Positions 9,226-20,285 of a DNA stretch of 64,000 nucleotides are shown one piece after another (within the stretch, counting starts at the first letter, position 1; the number at the start of each line of letters is the position of its first letter). The translations under genes were made by a program, and so were the position numbers. The DNA comes from Bemisia tabaci. Its lineage: Eukaryota; Arthropoda; Insecta; Hemiptera; Aleyrodidae. The notes below the pieces were generated by a model. The model saw only the letters and a list, made by a program, of their open reading frames with translations. It did no database searches and had not been told where the DNA came from. Where the stretch lies: contig NC_092801.1 in NCBI RefSeq assembly GCF_918797505.1, positions 28,178,477-28,242,476 of the forward strand, in the 5' to 3' direction.

Positions 9226-10689
9226 GGACTTCGGGACGTTGATACAAACGCCTGCAAGGATACAATTATTCGTGCACATGGGACGCCCAAGTTGCATACC
9301 TCAAAAATTGAAGGCGCGCTGAGTTTCCTTGCGCGAATGACGATTATAACTATCGCTGAATGTACCAGCGTGAATTAAATTTCCACCTTTTGTAAACTTT
9401 TACCTTGCGTGCTTTGATTTTGCTGCACTGTGCCGAGCCTGTTTACCTGGTAATCAGTCTCGGACTCGCAATAACAGCGTAGCAACGGCTCGTTTTTATT
9501 TTTAATTTCTTTTCCGGTTGAAAATGAAATTGAAACTATTTTGAAATGTTCCGGGTTTTGTTTATCCTTAGTTCTTTTTTTACAGCCTTTTCCCCAAATT
9601 AAGTTGTTCTTGTATTATGTGTATTTTGGCTGATTTAGTTGTTTTTCATGCTGAATGTACCGCTACCGCTTCTCGATTTCACGTCACAAAAGACTAATTT
9701 TCGTAAAATAAAACTAAGAATCAAGATTATTTGTCTAATATTGCAGCATTCTTTCAATAATCCGACAACAGTTCCCTTCTTTGCACTCCGCTAACATTAT
9801 GGCACAGCTAATTTATTCGTCGGCATTCGAGATGGTCTACCACCACTGCGCTGCTGTTCCAACCAAAGCGCTGAACGGCGTATCTCCGAATGGAAACCTT
9901 ACGCACATACGATGTTCTTGTCGATTACGGCAGTGCGCCACTGCTACCGCAATACACGGCGATTCGAATTAAAGAACCCCACTACTCAAAGACAAACCTG
10001 GTGCACAGCCATGTATGTATTGTCCTGTCGACGGAAAACGAGACGTGTTTCATACTGTGCACCTCGCTTGGGGTTTCAGCAATGACGTATTAAAAAAGGC
10101 TCCGAAGAGGGGAAGTGTAAGGGCTGGGGATTTTCAGCCCTTTTCTCTTGCCCTGGGGACTCTTGCCCCCAAAGATAGTTTCGCATAATTTTGAGTTCCG
10201 TTTCGTGTCAGATGGATTTGTCGAAGGCGAATAGTCAAATCAGGCATTTTGTTGAATGCGTAAGCAAAGAGTTAAATACTCTTACTTAGACTGAAATTCT
10301 GATAATTAATAATTAAAAAAGTCGAAATAATTCTCTGATCATGTGGTAAATGAATTCGCTTTAAAAACTTGTTCCATGCGATTTGAAATACGTTTTTTCT
10401 AGCCCTTAAATGCAAATTTATCTCAAAACATGCAGCATTTCGTAAAATAAAAAGTTTTCGCAATTTGGGCGGTTGGAGAATTATGAGGAGCATTTTTGAA
10501 CGGGAAATAAAATGACAGTTTGTACTTTGACGGATTTGTAGTCTCAAAATATTGAAAATTACAGAGGTATTTGTGAAAACATAAGGACATATTTTTATAG
10601 GATAAAAAATTCTAATTTTGACTCCGAAAATCGATCTTTAAAGTATTGCACGTAACTTTCGCCCTTTAAAATTTATACCCTTGTAGAAA
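9226..10689. other. Single-copy non-coding stretch
   Basis: 1.4 kb in which I see no repeat family and no gene. Overlapping ORFs at 9781-9972 and 9890-10093 (plus) lack recognisable motifs. Confidence 0.35.
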
Positions 10690-10732
10690 CGTCACAAGTA
10701 GCCGAGATCTTTCTCGGCTACTCGTGACGTTT
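10690..10732. repeat. Perfect 18-bp stem hairpin
   Basis: ACGTCACAAGTAGCCGAG and its complement CTCGGCTACTCGTGACGT (one mismatch) are separated by about 6 bases (atcttt). It could be a minimal foldback element. It does not look like a bacterial terminator and the genome is eukaryotic. Confidence 0.6.
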
Positions 10733-10769
10733 GTTCCCCATTATAAATGAATTGTTTTGTTCCGTGCAA

Positions 10770-11075
10770 GAGTAATAAAGCTCTCCAAAACAATACCATT
10801 CATTACCCTCGAAATTCCTCGAAAATTCCGGAAAAATCTGTCTTCCAGATTTTGTTGACCGGATTTTGTCGTTCCGGATAGATGTAATGAGCCTCTCAAT
10901 TACCCTTAAAATTCCTCGAAAATTCCGGAAAAATCTGTCCTCCGGATTTTGTTGTTCCGGAGAGAAGTAATAAAGCTCTCCAAAACAATACCATTCAATT
11001 ACCATCGGAATTCCTCGACACTTCCGGAATAACTTGTCCCCGGCGAAAGAGACGACACTCGGGTATATGTATTCA
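10770..11075. repeat. ~98-bp tandem repeat, 3 units
   Basis: The block attcctcgaaaattccgg occurs at 10814 and 10911, and a variant attcctcgacacttccgg at 11010. Each is followed by gaaaaatctgtc and a gattttgttg-type segment. Units 1 and 3 also share aaagctctccaaaacaatac. The minus-strand ORF across it is repetitive and not a gene. Confidence 0.75.
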
Positions 11076-11242
11076 TTGGGCCCGAAGTAGGCTGTCACCC
11101 TTCTCCGGGGCGTTACTCCTTTGCAGATGGGGGTAGGGGGAGGATTTATTTATTCAATCAAGGGGAGTCGATAAAACTCGGTTCATAAACGTAGCTCGGA
11201 TGAGACGGATACGTTGTGATTTATTACGGGGACGCAACGCGA

Positions 11243-11494
11243 TGCCGCGCTAAGGAAGAACGCCGTATGAACATTCGAGAGTTGCCAAATTTCTCCGGAT
11301 AAAACAAACATTTTTGAGGATTTTCATGCATGTTTTACCTTGAAATTTTCAGGTATTTTAGATTGAATTGCGTAAAAAATTGGCTGAGAATTTTGGAAAA
11401 AAATATCCACAATTTTCTCAGTAAATTCGGTTTTTATCGAAGGAAACTTGGCAACGCCTGAGGGCTCAAACGGCGTTCTTCCTTAGCACGGCAG
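11243..11494. mobile_element. rep-B MITE, complete copy
   Basis: 252 bp. The left end is GCCGCGCTAAGGAAGAACGC, followed by cgtatgaacattcgagagttgccaaat split over the inner TIR. The right end is ggcgttcttccttagcacgg cag. Inner arms carry the conserved gttgccaaattt/ggcaacg pair; the centre is AT-rich (ttttcaggtatttt). Confidence 0.8.
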
Positions 11495-11599
11495 AGCGGT
11501 AGAAAGTAGTTACCATCCGTCTTGCTCCGAGCACATCCACCCGATGCATGTTTGCTTGCTCGCGAGAAATTGCTCCTCATGTCGCCCCCGGCGTGGCGC

Positions 11600-11735
11600 A
11601 TGTCGTCGACCCCCTGACGAAAAGACGAATCTCAATTTTCGTTTGGGCTTTGTGCTTCGTATGATTCTATACTTTCTGGGGCTCATGTGAAAGTAGAGAT
11701 GCGCCCTTATGTTAGAGGTTCGACGGTGTATAGCG
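11600..11735. mobile_element. rep-X, degenerate copy
   Basis: The left part atgtcgtcgaccccctgacg and right part cgcccttatgttagaggttc match the arms of rep-X at 16825-16966 (gctcctctgacg / cgttagaggagc) with substitutions. It is clearly older than that copy. Confidence 0.45.
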
Positions 11736-11812
11736 AACAGGCTTTGGGTTGCCAGGTCTTGAGGTCATACATGTTTTTCTACGGTTACGGATAGAATTCC
11801 CGCAAAGACAAT

Positions 11813-12717
11813 ACAGGGTGATCGAAAAGTCTCGCATCGCTGCTCTTAAGTAGAGTTTTTTTTACGGAAAAGCCATGATATTTTGGAATTAGGTTGCAAT
11901 TTTTGTACGATTTTTTGGATCATCAATATCTGAGCGATTATCTTCGATCTTGTCGCAATTCTGTCTCTGTGGAATTGCGTTCGATAAAATCGATTTTTTT
12001 TTCAATATACCTCCATTTTTAGTTTGATAATACTTTGATAAATTTCTGTAGATGAAATTGCAAGTACATTACTTGATGGGATGAAATCAAAATTTCTTGC
12101 AATTTTTTAATTGAATATTTTGGAATTAGGTTGCGATATTTTTACGATTTTTGGCGATAAATTCGCTGGGATCATCAATATCTGAGCAATTATCTTTGAT
12201 CTTGTCGCAATTCTGTCTCTATGAAATTGCTTTCGATAAAATAGAATATTTTTTTCAGTCTAACTCGATTTTTAGTTTAACAATACTTTTATAAGTCTCT
12301 GTAGATGAATTATATTGCTTTGTGCGATGAAATCAAAATTTCTTGCAATTTTTTAACCGACCATGTTGTGATACATCGCCATCCATAAAATGACGATTTT
12401 ATTGCAAATTCATGCGATGAAATATCAATTTATCGCAAATTTTTCATCCGATAATGTTGCCATGCATCGACGTCGTTAACACTGTGATACATTCTTCGAT
12501 CAAATCGTAACTTATCGCGATCATTGCTACTTGGTCTATAACCCTTCGGGTTTTCACCCTTTTTCAAAGCTGTCACTTTAAAATTAAGGGTGTTCCCAAT
12601 AGTTCTTTCCTTTGATCTAGGAGCACACACGAAGTTTAAAGTTTCTCCCTTAATGTGTTCAAAAGTTGGGAGGGTGAAACTTAGTACTGATGCTACGGGA
12701 CTTTAAGATCACCCTGT
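11813..12717. mobile_element. Inverted-repeat element rep-AF with internal duplication
   Basis: 905 bp. The left end ACAGGGTGATCGAAAAGTCT is mirrored by cgggactttaagatcaccct gt at the right. The interior holds two tandem copies of a roughly 240-bp block beginning atattttggaattaggttgc (about 11877 and 12115), each with tcttgtcgcaattctgtctc and aaatcaaaatttcttgcaat. No transposase frame is present. Confidence 0.7.
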
Positions 12718-12940
12718 TTATGTTAAGGATTCCGCACTATTATTTTCCCCATTGTGTAAATGTTACTTTCGGTGGTCAACATTCAGATTCGTCTATCGAT
12801 GGGTGATGACCAAAAAAGCTTGCAAATCCTTCGAATAGTTCCTGATATAGTTCCTTTCACCTTAAATACTTTCAATTAAAGCAAAAGAAACATCCACATA
12901 GGAGGACACGAGGGTAGAAATTGAGGGTTCGTTGACCCGG
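12718..12940. other. Single-copy spacer
   Basis: Nothing recognised between rep-AF and the next rep-A hairpin. Confidence 0.35.
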
Positions 12941-13168
12941 ACTGGAAAAAAAACACATTGGATCTAAAGTCAAGACTCTTGAAAACATTGACAAGAAAAA
13001 ATACTCTTGATTCAATCAGAGTTAAGCTTAAATCAAAAGGAAATCCGCTCAAATTAAGAGGCTTGGTTCTTGATTTAAGCTTAAATCTGATTGAATCAAG
13101 AGTATTTTTTCTTGACGATGTTTTTAAGAGTGGATCTCTCTGGATCCAATGTGTTTTTTTTTTCCAGT
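12941..13168. mobile_element. rep-A hairpin MITE, copy 2
   Basis: 228 bp, same structure as the copy at 6592: ACTGGAAAAAAAACACATTG at the left, mirrored right end, and a gcttaaatcaaaaggaaatc centre. The terminal C is missing on the left. Confidence 0.85.
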
Positions 13169-14459
13169 GTGCTATCTGAAAAATTCAATAAAGCGCGAAA
13201 ACCAAATTAGCACCCGTTAAAAGGATTGCACACATAGCAGTACAATAAACGACAACCCGGCTCCTAGCGCGCCAAATTCTGAGCTTCGGAAAGCTCCGCA
13301 GGAAAGAAATAAGATAACTGTTCCCCGGTTAAGTTGTAAATGGAAATTTCCGGGAAACTACTCTTTGTCAACTTTCCGATGTGAGTGGGAAGTAGAGTGT
13401 AGATCGCAACTAAATCGCTTAAGTTTGATGCGAGCGCCGAAACTTCATTGAAATGCAAAGTCTCCTCGAACAGTCAATGGGAGGGAAAATCATTTTCGAG
13501 CACTGTTCTTGTTTTTTTACGGTTTCACCTAACTTTCTCGGTTAGTCTCAAATCGGTGGGAAAGGAGCCGCGCTGCACTTTTCATAAGTGAACAATAGAG
13601 TTAACAGAGAGGCAAGTGTAGCAATCGCTTCGAGATCCTCATTTCACTTCCATCCGGTGTCAAAAACGCAACTCGTTTAATAACATGATATGATTTTCTG
13701 AGGAGCGTAAAGTTGAAAACTAACGTTAGAGAAAATGACAGGGAGGGTGAGTATTCATCCTTCACTGATAAAAATATTTGTGTTTTGGTATAATGTTGGG
13801 AAATTCTTCACTGTTGCATTAAAACCCAATGCATACGAGGAAAGAAAAAATGTAGAAAATATTTTCAGTAGCAATGGTTAAATAGCTCCACTTAGGGCAG
13901 TACAAATTTATGTAATCATTAGGCTATCCAAGTGTCTAAGCTGAAATAGAATCAATTCATCTGTATGACTTCTGGGAACAAGCTAAATTCTGACCGTGGC
14001 GTAAGAACTTAAGGAAAGTTTTGAAATTTATTATATCGAGGCAAATCCGGTATATTTATTGAGTCCAACGCCTCTAAGAGAGGGGCAACGCATTAACAGA
14101 GGGAAAACTTTCTGCATTAACAGAAATCTACTGGTCAATTATCGTAAATCCAATTGTGTTTATATAAAACCACTGCACCCTCATTTTACTCACACTCATA
14201 CGCTTCTAGTTTAAACATGTTTTGCAATAATTGTTGGAAGTAAATACTCGTACCAAAAAAATTAAATTTCCATTTATTTTCTGGGCGATAGTGCTACACA
14301 TTGATATCACTCTTTCAATAGACGCACTTTTCAAAAATCATATAATCTGTAGACCTAATGTGTCTTTCAGGATGTATGAAGAACTCATCTCTCAAAATTG
14401 AGTAATTATTTCGTTAAATTTTCGATTTACTACATCGAAGGATTGCTAACATGGGAAAA
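13169..14459. other. Single-copy non-coding stretch
   Basis: 1.3 kb without a recognised gene or repeat. The minus-strand ORF at 13264-13458 has no identifiable domain. Confidence 0.35.
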
Positions 14460-14720
14460 TTGGATTGAATTTTTCAAAAAGGAACCGCAAGAATTCCAAT
14501 GTTGCTAAGATTGTGCAACTTTTTAACCTTGCAACTATATAGACAAATCATCTAATTAAAATTTATCTTTACCTCCAATAAACTATAAATTCAAGACGAA
14601 AATTACCTTTGGAAATTTAACTTTTTGCATAATGTGAGTGATTTTATTACAAAGATTGTAAGGTGCACAATCTTAGCAACATTGGAATCGTCCTGGTTCC
14701 TTTTTGCAAAATGCAATCCA
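14460..14720. mobile_element. rep-D MITE, complete copy
   Basis: 261 bp. The left end TTGGATTGAATTTTTCAAAA is followed by aggaacc. The right end mirrors it as ggttcctttttgcaaaatgc aatcc. Inner arms include ttgctaagattgtgcaact / tgcacaatcttagcaac. Other copies are at 41577 (right part lost) and 45284. Confidence 0.8.
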
Positions 14721-14982
14721 ATTTATGACACGTTCAGAGAGCCAAAGTTTCTTGGGTTTTTATTACAAGTTTTCGCGGAGATATCATGCAACTCGTTCAC
14801 TAGGGTGCCGACTGTCGATTTTCGCCAATTCCATTCCGTGTGAATGATGTATATAGTACTTCTCCCCCCCCCCCCATTTTGGTCTTTATCGTCTTGATGG
14901 AACTTAGCCGCTACTTCTCATAATCCAACTTGTCCGGAGTATGGAATGTACTTGCGCAAGAGGCAGAATCTATTATGAAAAG

Positions 14983-15146
14983 CAGTGGCGTGGCGTGCTT
15001 TGCGATCTATCGATATTTGCCCATTTGAAGCTGCGGTAAATAATCGATTATTAAGGTGTTCGCTGCGAACAGCCTGTTCATCGATACTTTTACATAGGTT
15101 TAAAGGGCCGTCCAATCGATATATGGCAGAGCACGCCACGCCACTG
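14983..15146. mobile_element. rep-AE foldback MITE, copy 1
   Basis: 164 bp with TIRs CAGTGGCGTGGCGTGCTTTG on the left and gcagagcacgccacgccact g on the right, continuing through gatctatcgat/atcgat. The flanking octamers ATGAAAAG and ATATAAAG agree at 6 of 8 positions, which could be an eroded 8-bp duplication of the hAT type. A second copy is at 47172-47332. Confidence 0.7.
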
Positions 15147-15354
15147 ATATAAAGCACCCGAACCAGGGCGAAAACCAAGAGGTTAAACATCCATGTTGTC
15201 ATGCTGGGGAAAAGTGCAGTTAGAAAAGTTTGGAAAAGTGCACACTAGAATGTTGCAAAGTTCCTCTACAAATATACTGTTGAGGGAAGTTATGAATGAT
15301 TTTCTTGACATTTTCAGACACTTTAGATGAAATAACGAAAAAAATTCTTTGAAA

Positions 15355-15871
15355 AATCAATATAAAAACAATCACGAATTTTTCCAAGAATTCGTGAGTT
15401 TTCAAAATACATTTGGCAACGTCTGAAGGCCCATTGGTCGTTTCTCCTTAGCACAGCAGCATACCGTCCATTCCCATTGGTCTGGAGAGTTCCGGAGTTC
15501 TCTACCGTTGTTTAAAGACATCTTTAATTCTTCCCTTGAATAAGCTCTTTAATTTTTTCGAAAGGACAAAGAGTTTCCGCGAGCTCTGAAGATTCAAGGG
15601 CTAAAGTTCTCTAAACAATCAATAGAAAAACAATCACGAATTTTCCCAAAAATTCGTGAATTTTCAACGGAAATTTGGCAACGTCTGAAGGGCCATTGGT
15701 CGTTTTTCCTTTAGCACAGCAGCATAGCGTCCATTCCCATTGGTCTGGAGAGTTTCGAAGTTCTCTACCGTTGTTTAAAGACACATTTAATTCTTCCCTC
15801 GACGGAGCTCTTTAATTTTTTCGGAGGGACAAGGAGTTTCCGCGAGCTTTGAAGTTTGAAGGGCTAAAGTT
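15355..15871. repeat. 262-bp tandem duplication, 2 units, each holding a rep-B right end
   Basis: The words caatcacgaattt (15369 and 15631), attcccattggtctggagag and tctaccgttgtttaaagaca recur exactly 262 bp apart. Each unit includes a rep-B right end in which cacggcag has become cacagcag (to 15462 and 15723), a shared variant showing the second unit was copied after that mutation. A left rep-B end is not evident upstream. Confidence 0.8.
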
Positions 15872-15889
15872 TCCGGGGGCGACCCTCGG

Positions 15890-16319
15890 TAATTCTAAGA
15901 TAGTGGCCTCCACTCCTCCTATCTCTTCGGTCCGTCGGAAATAAAATTCCCGAGCGCGAATTGCGAGTTATTACCCGCAGATTTCCGCGAGGGAGACAAA
16001 GCGGGTAATGGGCCCGTGCGTTTGGCTAACTGAGCGAAAAAATTCCGTTCCGCGGATCCGCTCGCTCCTGGAGCCCGGCTTGAAAAATGAAGTCGGCGAA
16101 AAGTTATTTTCGCCATCTTTCCCGCTCGCGCGACATCCTTCCGAGTGGTTGATCGATGGACTTCCGCAAATTGCGTTGCAATTACTTTGCGGATCCCTTA
16201 ATCCCCGCGAGCCCGCCGAGGGTGCGGGCCACACTTGCATCTCAGACGACTCGCTCCGCTTCTTTCTCGTCAAATTTCTCCGAAAGCTAGGACGGCGGGA
16301 TGGGGTGTGTATAGCAGAT
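15890..16319. other. GC/CpG-rich single-copy stretch
   Basis: GC content is visibly higher than in the flanks, with many CG dinucleotides. Long ORFs appear on both strands (15971-16411 minus, 16008-16331 plus) because GC-rich DNA has few stop codons; neither resembles a known protein. It could be a single-copy regulatory or exonic region. Confidence 0.4.
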
Positions 16320-16440
16320 CTGCCGTGCTGAAAAAGAACGCCGTATGAACATTCGAGAGTTGCCAAATTTCCCTTGATAAAACATGTATGTTTGACGACT
16401 TTCATACACATTTTTCTTTGAAATTTTCAGATATCCTGTA
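16320..16440. mobile_element. rep-B, left part only
   Basis: CTGCCGTGCTGAAAAAGAAC, then gccgtatgaacattcgagag and ttgccaaatttc, breaking off near 16440 after ttgaaattttcag. The right half is missing. Confidence 0.65.
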
Positions 16441-16824
16441 TATTAAAACACAAAGTTCCGAATCTTTGGACGTTAACTTTGAAAGAACCACCGGACCGAC
16501 TTGCCTGATCTTTTTCAATGTTCATTGGTCGGACATCGGGAGTCCAAAAGAAATTGATTTTGTAATTAGATGACATAAGTTTGAAAACGCATCATTTAGC
16601 ACGATTCTCAAAACTAACAAAAATAAAAGTACAGAAAAGAACGTGATGAATGCAGGGTTGCAGGCGCCTTTCGTGTCGACAGCTTTCTAATTCAACCGTT
16701 AACGAAGCACTTCATGAAAAGCATAGACACAGAACTATTAATACAAGCCATTGTTTGAAAAAATATTACTTGTTTCCACTCTCAAAAATACCCGCAAAAT
16801 GGCATCATAAACTAAATTGATGGC
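16441..16824. other. Single-copy spacer
   Basis: Nothing recognised. Confidence 0.35.
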
Positions 16825-16966
16825 TGGAATATGTCGTCGCTCCTCTGACGTAAGGGCGTATCTCTATTTCTACATGAGCCCTAGAAAGCATGGCTTCATA
16901 TGGACGAGATTGCTCACATATAAAATTGAGATACGCCCCTACGTTAGAGGAGCGATGATATTTGTC
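16825..16966. mobile_element. rep-X foldback, best copy
   Basis: About 142 bp. The left arm gtcgctcctctgacgtaagg is followed by gcgtatctc. The right arm mirrors it as gagatacgcccctacgttag aggagcgatg. Older or partial relatives are at 11600-11735, 28421-28500 and about 21225-21255. Confidence 0.65.
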
Positions 16967-17186
16967 ATCATACTTACAACTTATTTGTACCCATAGATTT
17001 TATTATTCTCTGTCCACTTATTTTTCCGTTAAATATTTTCAATAAAAGATTTTTTGTCAATTTCCTTAAAACATTTTTAAAAAATCCAATTCCATAAACA
17101 CACTGTGCACTCTGTTAGTTCTCCTCAAACACATTTCAGCGAGGGACGCAAAACTGTGAAAGGATCCCCGTCGTTGCGCTCGGAAA

Positions 17187-17393
17187 AAAATGAAACTGCT
17201 AATTTAACATTTTTTTTTAGATAAAAAAATAGTCCGACATGCTCAATGTAAATTATACAGTAAAAGGATGATAATTTAATCACCACCGTGATTTTATTAG
17301 TTTTCCACTATTGTAAGATGTACATGTGAAACATTTCGGACTCATGTTTTTGATGATTTATTTATCAAATCAGCAATCCATTTCTTTCCGTGC
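17187..17393. mobile_element. rep-U, copy 2
   Basis: The left end CGGAAAAAAATGAAACTGCT is mirrored by agcaatccatttctttccg. Inner blocks gtccgacatg/acatttcggac are inverted, as in the copy at 1055-1270. Confidence 0.65.
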
Positions 17394-17486
17394 ACGCGAG
17401 CGCGAGCAAATCCAGCGCGCCTTAAATTGTTCACTTATGCAACACTGGCATCCCAAGAGTACGAATAGTTGTATCCGAGCCAGGCG
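17394..17486. repeat. rep-H, copy 2
   Basis: Carries gcgcgccttaaattgttcac, tgcaacactggcatcccaag and gaatagttgtat, matching 6311-6391. It directly abuts the rep-U copy. Confidence 0.5.
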
Positions 17487-18045
17487 TTAGTATCCAGGTT
17501 CGAGCCGGCTTCGTCGCCGGCTGGTGACCCTCTAATCGGGGCATCGCTCAGACAGACGGCTGCATCACTTCAGACCCTGCGTCCCTCCCTCGCGCTCGAT
17601 CGAGCTTAAAGCGTGAACCCGCCCTCCAAAATGGGCACTGCGAACGTGTCCCTGTCATTCCAGTCGTGTATCGGATCCTTGAATGCTAGAGAAGATGACC
17701 TGCCGGATCAGCGCGATTGCCAGTTCGGCGGAAATCTCTGTTAATTTTATTGCGTATGTAATATTGGTCTGCAAAGGGATACGATTTTAACAAGAAATAT
17801 AAGTTGCACTAATGAGATGAATTCAACAATTTCTATCTTTAATTTGACCAGACGTAAAAATTACGTTTAAATTCGGCTTAAACATGTTACGTTTTTCCCC
17901 ACCTCAGGCCTTGTCTAGTAGCCCATTACGCGCGATTCGGTATATATTATAATAATCTGCCATCCGTAATCACACGCAAAATGCGATTTAATGTTAATGC
18001 AACTTTTTACAAGAATAAATATTTCAATTTATAAAAGAGGGAGCA
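17487..18045. other. Single-copy stretch, GC-rich at its left
   Basis: 17490-17700 is GC-rich; the remainder is AT-rich. A fragment reading aggccttgtctagtagccca (about 17907) resembles the end of rep-V. No gene recognised. Confidence 0.35.
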
Positions 18046-18884
18046 CCCTGGTAAAAATGGGCAGTAGAATCTGTGTTCCAAAATACCATAGACCTACAGT
18101 CGGCTGTAAGATTTCCAATAGCCTCTATAGCCGGCTACACAATTTCTCATAGCTTCTTATAGCCGAAGGCGGTTAAGCAACAGCCAGGCGATAAGGTGTA
18201 TGTTAAACGTTATTACTATTTACGGATGCTAGGACTTAGTGAGTTTTTGGACTGCTGCTCTCTTTTTGGGCGGTAGTATCTTGATTTATTTTGCGAGGAA
18301 AGCTTCATACTTTTGATGGATGCCTGCTATTCCTAATATATTAGAGCGCCTTCAGTTTCGTATGATACTGTGCAATACCTTTGGTGCGAAATAGTTGCTT
18401 CAAGCACCGTGGCACGCTGCAGCGCGGCAGGCGGGCAGCCAGCGCGAAACGCGCATTGGCGCCTACAAACCTAACAGGGATACTTCACGCGTTGCGCAAT
18501 GCGTGAAGTATCCCTGTTATAGGTTTGTAGGCGCCAGCGCGTCGCCGCTCCGCTTTGTGTTAGGCTCTAATATTTAATCTGGCGGAGTCAGCGTTATTCA
18601 ACTCATGATTTTGAAATGTTTGCACATCCTGTATGGATTATTCTCATTTTAATCGATGAAAAAAAATATGTATTAAAGGAAAATATAACGTGTGTTTTGT
18701 AAATATTAAGGTGGTTCCGTATCAAACTTAATGATTTCCAAAGCACACGAATGACATCAACGGCCGTATGATTTTCTCCGCATTCTACAGCCAGCTATAT
18801 GATTTTCTGTAGCCCTCTTCAGCCGGCTATGAGAATTCCTACGGTATTTTGAAACGGAGCTCTTATCGCCAATCTTTACCAGGG
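18046..18884. mobile_element. Inverted-repeat element rep-AA with a rep-Z palindrome inside
   Basis: 839 bp. The left end CCCTGGTAAAAATGGGCAGT is mirrored by gccaatctttaccaggg. The arms then carry caaaataccatag/ctacggtattttg and repeated tatagccggcta-type words (several agcc(g/a)gcta copies in each arm). A 91-bp palindrome (18451-18541) lies in the middle. No transposase frame is visible. Confidence 0.7.
18451..18541. repeat. rep-Z palindrome
   Basis: A nearly perfect palindrome around 18496: ggcgcctacaaacctaacag ggatacttcacgc on the left is complemented on the right. The words tacttcacgc(a/g)ttgcgc also form short direct repeats at 29711-29870 and 38300-38455. Confidence 0.7.
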
Positions 18885-18919
18885 CGATATTTCCCCATAA
18901 GTTAAGATAATAAAAGCAG

Positions 18920-19033
18920 ATATTAATTTGTATTGAACACTCACTTGTGACGATTTATTTAAAAGTAGTTTAAGAAGTAAAGTGGTATTTAAATTAATAA
19001 ATTGTCGCAAGTGGGTGTTTTTCAACATTTTTA
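18920..19033. repeat. Small foldback rep-AC
   Basis: The arms ttgaacactcacttgtgacg and cgcaagtgggtgtttttcaa are complementary with a few mismatches and extend inward through atttatt/aataaat. About 114 bp. No other copy seen. Confidence 0.55.
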
Positions 19034-19532
19034 ACATTTATTGTATTAATATTTCAGCCGAGTAAATTTTGCGACTTAAGAATCCTCACACGATTTCCCT
19101 CAACACATCAGCTCCACGTTCGCAAGTCTGAGGCGCTGCGATAACGATTTCGAAGTATTTATGCCAAAAAGAACTACGTGCACATGGTTTTGCGTGCAAC
19201 ATAGCTCCTTTTAGCATTAACAAGTCCATTTGAGAGCAATTCGCGGGTGGCTGGCTAGGATCCGAACGTGGTTCGAGTGTCTTTGCGAGTAAATACGCGG
19301 CGCTAAGTAGCACTCGTTTAGCTCGCAACGCATTTATTCTAATGGCATTTGCCCGGGCTCCTTTTCTCGGCTTTAATCACGGCGGTCCCAAGCCGGGGCT
19401 AATTGTTTTGACAGCGAAAATTCGCCTCCTCAAGGATTAAACGAGTGAGCCTCGTTGTTTCAAGTGCATTAATTCGACGAGCTAACCTCTTTACCGTCTT
19501 TTTCGCCGTTTTACTTCTCACGATTCTCAGTA
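19034..19532. other. Single-copy stretch
   Basis: No repeat or gene recognised. The minus-strand ORF at 19086-19328 has no identifiable motif. Confidence 0.35.
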
Positions 19533-19990
19533 AGCGGATTACTGCAATCGATGGACAAAGCGATAGACAAAGGTATACTGCCGTGCAACGCAAAAACGCC
19601 GTAAACGCCATTTTACTTTTTTTGGAAACAATGTATCATACCAGAAAAACGTGTATACCTTGGGACAATGTTTTCACATTTTTTTTTCGCAAATACTATC
19701 AAGAACTTAACCTGAAAATTTGAGGTGCGTGGGTAAAACAGTTTTTATTTTATAAAGTGTTAAGTTCCAAAAAACGAGGGAAAATCTTGATTGATTTACG
19801 GCATTTTTGCTTAGTACAGCAGTATAGGCGCCTGCCATAGACGAAGCTATAGACGAGGCCATAGACGAAGCTATAGACGATGCCTACAGACGCAGCTGTC
19901 GGCAAAACTATGGCCAAAGCTATTGACAATAGACTTAACTAAAGACAGAGATCTATAAACAAAGGTATGGATAAAAAACAAAGAGAGAGA
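19533..19990. repeat. rep-C/rep-B composite with short tandem repeats
   Basis: 19533-19571 matches the rep-C left end (gcggattactgcaatcgatg gacaaag). At 19572-19826 a diverged rep-B interrupts it (left tatactgccgtgcaacgcaa, right gcttagtacagcagtata). From 19835 the rep-C interior resumes as short tandem words, catagacgaagctatagacg repeated about twice. The arrangement suggests rep-B inserted into rep-C at a site near tatag. Confidence 0.5.
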
Positions 19991-20242
19991 AAATATGAAA
20001 AATGAAAAATGAAAAAGGCCTGACTTGTTGCGATAGACAAAGAAAACTAAAACGTTTTGGGAAACTTAAAAATATTTTTCTGCGCATTTTCAGGAAATCT
20101 CACTGGCGATTTAGTTCAAAGAATCTAAAGATTCCGAGAATCAAATTTTCATGAATTTTTGGGAGGAAAAATAATTTATTGAGGGAAAGCAAAGCGGCAC
20201 CTTGTAGTAATAAAGTCCTCCTTTACGCTGGCTTGTTAATGC

Positions 20243-20285
20243 TCTGCAAGCTGATTATTGCAATAAATGGACAAAGTGATGGACC
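20243..20285. mobile_element. rep-C, left-end fragment
   Basis: CTGCAAGCTGATTATTGCAA followed by taaatggacaaagtg; only the terminal 43 bp are recognisable. Confidence 0.5.

Noticed and set aside
10690..10732. Rho-independent terminator-like hairpin
   Set aside because: The genome is eukaryotic and no gene precedes it; a foldback remnant is more likely.
15971..16411. 146-codon minus-strand ORF
   Set aside because: Compositional ORF in a GC-rich patch with an overlapping ORF of similar length on the other strand; no motif, and its upper end runs into a rep-B fragment.
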